Positions 60,969 to 64,000 of a DNA stretch of 64,000 nt are shown here, piece by piece; the stretch's first letter is position 1, and the number at the start of each line of letters is the position of its first letter. Source of the DNA: Aplectana chamaeleonis (Eukaryota > Nematoda > Chromadorea > Rhabditida > Cosmocercidae); the NCBI GenBank assembly GCA_029168955.1, contig JAPDOI010000184.1, positions 744,001-808,000 on the forward strand, in the 5' to 3' direction. The notes below the pieces were generated by a model. It was not told the DNA's origin, did not search any database, and saw only the letters and a program-made list of their open reading frames with translations. A program made the position numbers and the translations under genes.

Positions 60969-61109
60969 CCACCTGGGTGCGGGCAAACTTTTGGTAGCTG
61001 TAAAGGAATAACAAACCTTTTGAGTACGAAAATGAATATCGAGAAGAAAACATGGTTCCTCAGTTCTGCAACTTCTGGGATTACGGTTCGCCAACATTTA
61101 CTGGACTGA
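60969..61109 (+). CDS. Astacin exon 6: start of CUB domain, frame broken
   Basis: After a 55-nt intron (acceptor ATTATAG), phase 0, it reads PPGCGQTFGSC, the usual start of the astacin CUB domain (PPGCGGTL). The frame then continues through MNIEKKTWF to a TGA at 61,107-61,109. In the +2 frame CNFWDY occurs at 61,067-61,084, where family members have CTYWI, so a frameshift lies near 61,060. The true exon end is unclear. Confidence 0.65.
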   Translation, partial: PPGCGQTFGSCKGITNLLSTKMNIEKKTWFLSSATSGITVRQHLLD

Positions 61110-61151
61110 GTTTTATAATGAATTATTTCATCAGATCAATTGCATTTCTAG

Positions 61152-61210
61152 GCTCCTAAAGATAGAGGAATCGAGGTGGTGGTTGGAAAGTATCGGACGC
61201 GGATTCGGCA
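61152..61210 (+). CDS. Possible astacin exon 7: CUB strand (APKDRGIEVVV)
   Basis: After the acceptor ATTTCTAG (ends 61,151) the sequence reads APKDRGIEVVVGKYR, matching the APxxxxIEV stretch that follows CTYWI in nematode astacin CUB domains. Beyond that a different frame gives GFGKNGCVNESRY. Frames conflict with exon 6, so this is a remnant or mis-assembled. The end is not defined. Confidence 0.45.
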
Positions 61211-64000
61211 AAAACGGTTGTGTCAATGAAAGTAGATATAAAGACTATATATAGATCAAACGAGAACTGGCTATTTGTAAATTATTTTCTACACCCTAAA
61301 CGTGAGAGGACTTCTAGTTTAGCGCAGTATTTTATAGTTTCTATGAAAGTCTGATATTAAACCACTCTCGTCTCCACCTCAAACCTCGTCTTCTGCATCA
61401 CTTTTGCAGTTAGCAGCATCTTCCGAGTCACTCTGCTGTACAATGCTGAAGAACATTTGACGTTTCCGAGTTATGAACTGGCACATCCACAGTCCGCCCA
61501 GTTTATTTGTGTGTCATTGGGCGCGCCTGAATTTTTGTTTCTTCTACTAGCGTTCGAAAACACGCTTGAGGCTGGCTGAACTTATTTTCATAAGTGGAGA
61601 GTGGAAGAGCATAGGAATCAGTGAGGAGAAAGAGCGATAGAGAGTTGTGATTACGTTAAATACTTCAGCAAAGTATTTGAACTGTGAATTTCTTCAAAGA
61701 GTAGACAATAGTTCAACAAGGTCTGGAAGGGCTGGCTGCGAGAGTGGGGAAGGGTCGTGATTCCAAAATGTTACGCATGAGACGAGATGGTAAAGTGTCT
61801 GTTAACGCCTTCCCTTATAATGTTCTTCCACTTCGGTGGAAATAATGTCGCTCACATAGGGTATTCCCTACATACAGGAACACGTAACAACGTCCTGGTG
61901 ATTAATTTCTTGAGAGCAGCCGAGATGTGGAAGCAGTAGTGGATCTCTAGAAACCGCTTCAAAACTTCGGCAGCAGCCCATTCAAAGATTTGTTCACAAT
62001 ATTTTCGAAAGCAGACACATCTGCAGGTCCTCCGACGAAGATCAGGAAAATGTGCAAGTCAAGAGGTAGGGTGAAACGTTGGTCCACCTAAGGAGTGAGC
62101 AGTGTGCTTTGACAGTATCGAATGCATAGAAAAATAATTGACGGAGAAAGTTTGGCTATGACTTAATCGAAAAGTCGAATATTCCAAAGGTGGAATTCCT
62201 GATTGATAAGGAAAATCAAATATTCAAAAACGGCCAATTTTCGAACATTCGGGAAATTGGGAAATCGATTATTCTGAAAATGCGAATTTCTGAATTATTC
62301 GAAAACCCGGAAGATTCTAATAGTCTATAACTCCTGAACTATCCGAAAAGTGCCCGAATATTTGAAAAAATCTGGAAATGTAAAAGAATAGAGTGTAGAT
62401 CGTATAAAGTGGTGTATATTTTTTGAGTAAAGAGTACGGAGGTGGAGTGGCAGTAAAGGGGATTCCACTCATCCATGGCGTCACTGATTCCATATGGCTG
62501 ATCCCGTGCAACCGAGAAATACAAGATGCATCACAGAAACGAGTGGTTGTACGCTCTCGGGAATGAATAGCTGCCGAAAATTGAAACGAGATTATTTTTC
62601 AGTTGATGTGCTAAACCCAAAACCGAATCCGTCATTCGAATTTAAAGATGAATCAGACATCTCATGTGAGGATGATCCACGCGACGAGTATGTTGTTAGC
62701 GACAGTTCAGCTATCAAGATGTAGATTTTCTCTCGAGTATCAACGTGAATTCAACGCTTTTCAGATGCGAAACCTGGGTGGGCAAAAGGGTATTGCAAAG
62801 ATGCGCCTGAAGAGGTTGTGAGAATGCAGTGCCTGGCATACATGTGGTCTGTGCAAGTGACAACAGTAATAAACTTTCTCTTATGCAAACAGAGACATTC
62901 ACAGTCGTGCAGGAGTACCTTGAAATATGACACATGCACAATTCTACTGGTGAACAGTGGATGAAGTTCGAGCCCTAAAAATGATGGTGTGAGGTGGCTA
63001 AACTGAGCTCAGCACTACCCTCGGCTCACATGACCAAAGCAGTCAAAGACTGACTCATTGTGCATGGTGATTGCAGCAACGCATTGAGTCAGTTTCAATT
63101 ACCATCCATCAAATCTCTTTAGCAGTGAATAAAAAGTAGGTCATCATAGACACGGTTTTTCTTAGGCTGCTGAGCTCAAGAGCGAATAAAACGAGCGGTC
63201 ATCGAAGGACTGCATCTGCTAACATGGACCACTTAATAGATGAACTCTTTCTAAGGCTACAGTGTATTTCCAAAAAGTGAATGCCCACCCTCTTACACGT
63301 CGCTCTAGCGTATTAAACCGTGAATCGGGCTGTTTCCAAAGGTATCAGCACACCTCAAGAACACTGCACCTACCTTCGCGCCACAAGACCGAGAGGGTGG
63401 AGTTCAAAAAAGAAATCAACCCGTGCCAAGTTAAAACGGTTCGAGAACGCGGTCTAGCATGAATTTGCCTGTCCTCACTACTCAGACACTCAAGGTGACG
63501 GTCTGGGCTCAATTGAGCTAAAAATGTCCGCGCCCCATATTTTGAAGGTGCCGGCCAGCGGCAATTTACACTTACCTCGCGGCTAAGTAGTTCATGGTAC
63601 GGGCTAGACTATAGAAGCGAAATTTCCCTCTAGCCTCCCTTTTCCTGAGACCATAACACTGGAATGTTTGATCAGAAGCTCATTATGCGCAAAAAGAGCA
63701 TAGATTCAGTTGAAGTAGATTTGCCCTCCCCTTGTTCATTTATTTTAACGACAGGTTCGAGAAACTTGCTGTGTTGAGCACCATACTACTCCTCCACGCC
63801 CAAGAGTTACGTGCGTACTGGCGCGAGTGTGCCAGGTGAGTATAAATGCTGTCCTGGCGCTGCGCTTACTCGATCATGGCAGTTTCGCCTGTTTAGAATT
63901 TTCAACAAATTTATCACCACCCCATCATCAATTTCATTGCACTTCATCTTATTCGAGTTCTGTATTAACAGCGTCGCTTAGCGCTGCTGGCGAACCAGGT
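61211..64000. other. No supported gene to the window end
   Basis: Positions 62,150-62,360 are rich in TTCGAA/ATTCGAAAA-like words, a degenerate AT-rich repeat seen only here. The frame at 62,494-62,724 (76 codons, acidic C-terminal half) has no recognised domain. It could be a 3' exon of the astacin gene, but no splice chain supports that. Positions 63,820-64,000 share GAGTATAAAT- and CATCATCAATTT-type words with 39.8-40.0 kb, perhaps another piece of that repeat. Confidence 0.5.

Larger units (their letters stand above)
51379..61210 (+). pseudogene. Astacin-family zinc metalloprotease gene (nematode NAS-like), damaged
   Basis: Seven exon-like segments in one orientation (51,379; 51,519; 54,879; 60,445; 60,610; 60,969; 61,152) rebuild a nematode astacin in order: TCVDF block, GCSSFVG block, zinc site, FDYG/Met-turn region, YQRTMGS, EGF-like module, PPGCG start of a CUB domain. 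The reading phase is consistent across the first four junctions, which supports one gene. Astacins cleave extracellular proteins; worm members act in hatching, cuticle moulting and host-tissue invasion (family knowledge). Lesions are a 2-nt insertion and Met-to-Trp change in exon 4 and a frame break in exon 6. The N-terminus and the end of the CUB domain were not found. Introns 2 and 3 (3.3 and 5.5 kb) are full of repeats. It may be a pseudogene, or an active gene with assembly indels. Confidence 0.75.

Noticed and set aside
62494..62724. 76-codon acidic ORF as the last astacin exon
   Set aside because: No CUB or thrombospondin motif and no acceptor or phase link to exon 6 or 7.
33130..64000. 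tRNA or rRNA genes
   Set aside because: I looked for tRNA-like arm words and rRNA-like conserved stretches and saw none. A covariance-model scan would be needed to exclude them.

Overview
The window looks like nuclear DNA of a clade V (strongylid-type) nematode. This rests on a nematode-style astacin metalloprotease with EGF-like and CUB-like segments, introns of 55-65 nt with TTTCAG/TTTACAG acceptors, an RTE-type non-LTR retrotransposon fragment, and dense non-coding repeats. Species cannot be fixed from the sequence alone.

Positions 1-33,100 are one uninterrupted, head-to-tail satellite array of a 42-bp monomer (about 790 copies; the left edge lies outside the window). The monomer is GC-rich (about 62%), purine-rich on the + strand, and is itself a diverged dimer of a 21-bp half-unit. 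Four monomer types recur in a loose 168-bp order, and a marker monomer recurs at 630-bp (15-monomer) spacing. The consensus has no stop codon in any antisense frame and in two of three sense frames, which explains the enormous open frames (one of 5,300 codons). I treat them as a property of the repeat, not as genes.

Positions 33,100-51,300 are unique or low-copy DNA with old repeats. They hold a frameshifted pseudogene of an UPF1-like SF1 helicase (36.1-37.6 kb) lying between two 230-bp direct repeats, and a second tandem repeat with alternating 235-340-bp spacing (41.2-42.9 kb, 45.7-46.8 kb, with an inverted piece at 43 kb). A GCGAGAAT-type foldback with a 33-bp tandem repeat lies at 49.8-50.4 kb.

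Positions 51,379-61,210 carry exons of one astacin-family gene on the + strand. Six exons are consistent with each other, plus a weaker seventh. They give the catalytic core, the zinc motif [11 protein letters not shown], the Met-turn region, an EGF-like module and the start of a CUB domain. A 2-nt insertion plus a Met-to-Trp change at the Met-turn, and frame problems in the CUB part, point to a pseudogene or to uncorrected assembly indels. The 3.3-kb second intron is packed with a 274-bp foldback, a related palindromic block, a 277-bp MITE with TAA target duplications, and a seven-copy 42-bp mini-array that shares a core with the giant satellite. The 5.5-kb third intron holds an antisense RTE fragment.

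Positions 61,210-64,000 show no gene I can support. No tRNA, rRNA or CRISPR was recognised. The most unusual content is the giant satellite, its multi-scale organisation, and its apparent distant relative 20 kb away.
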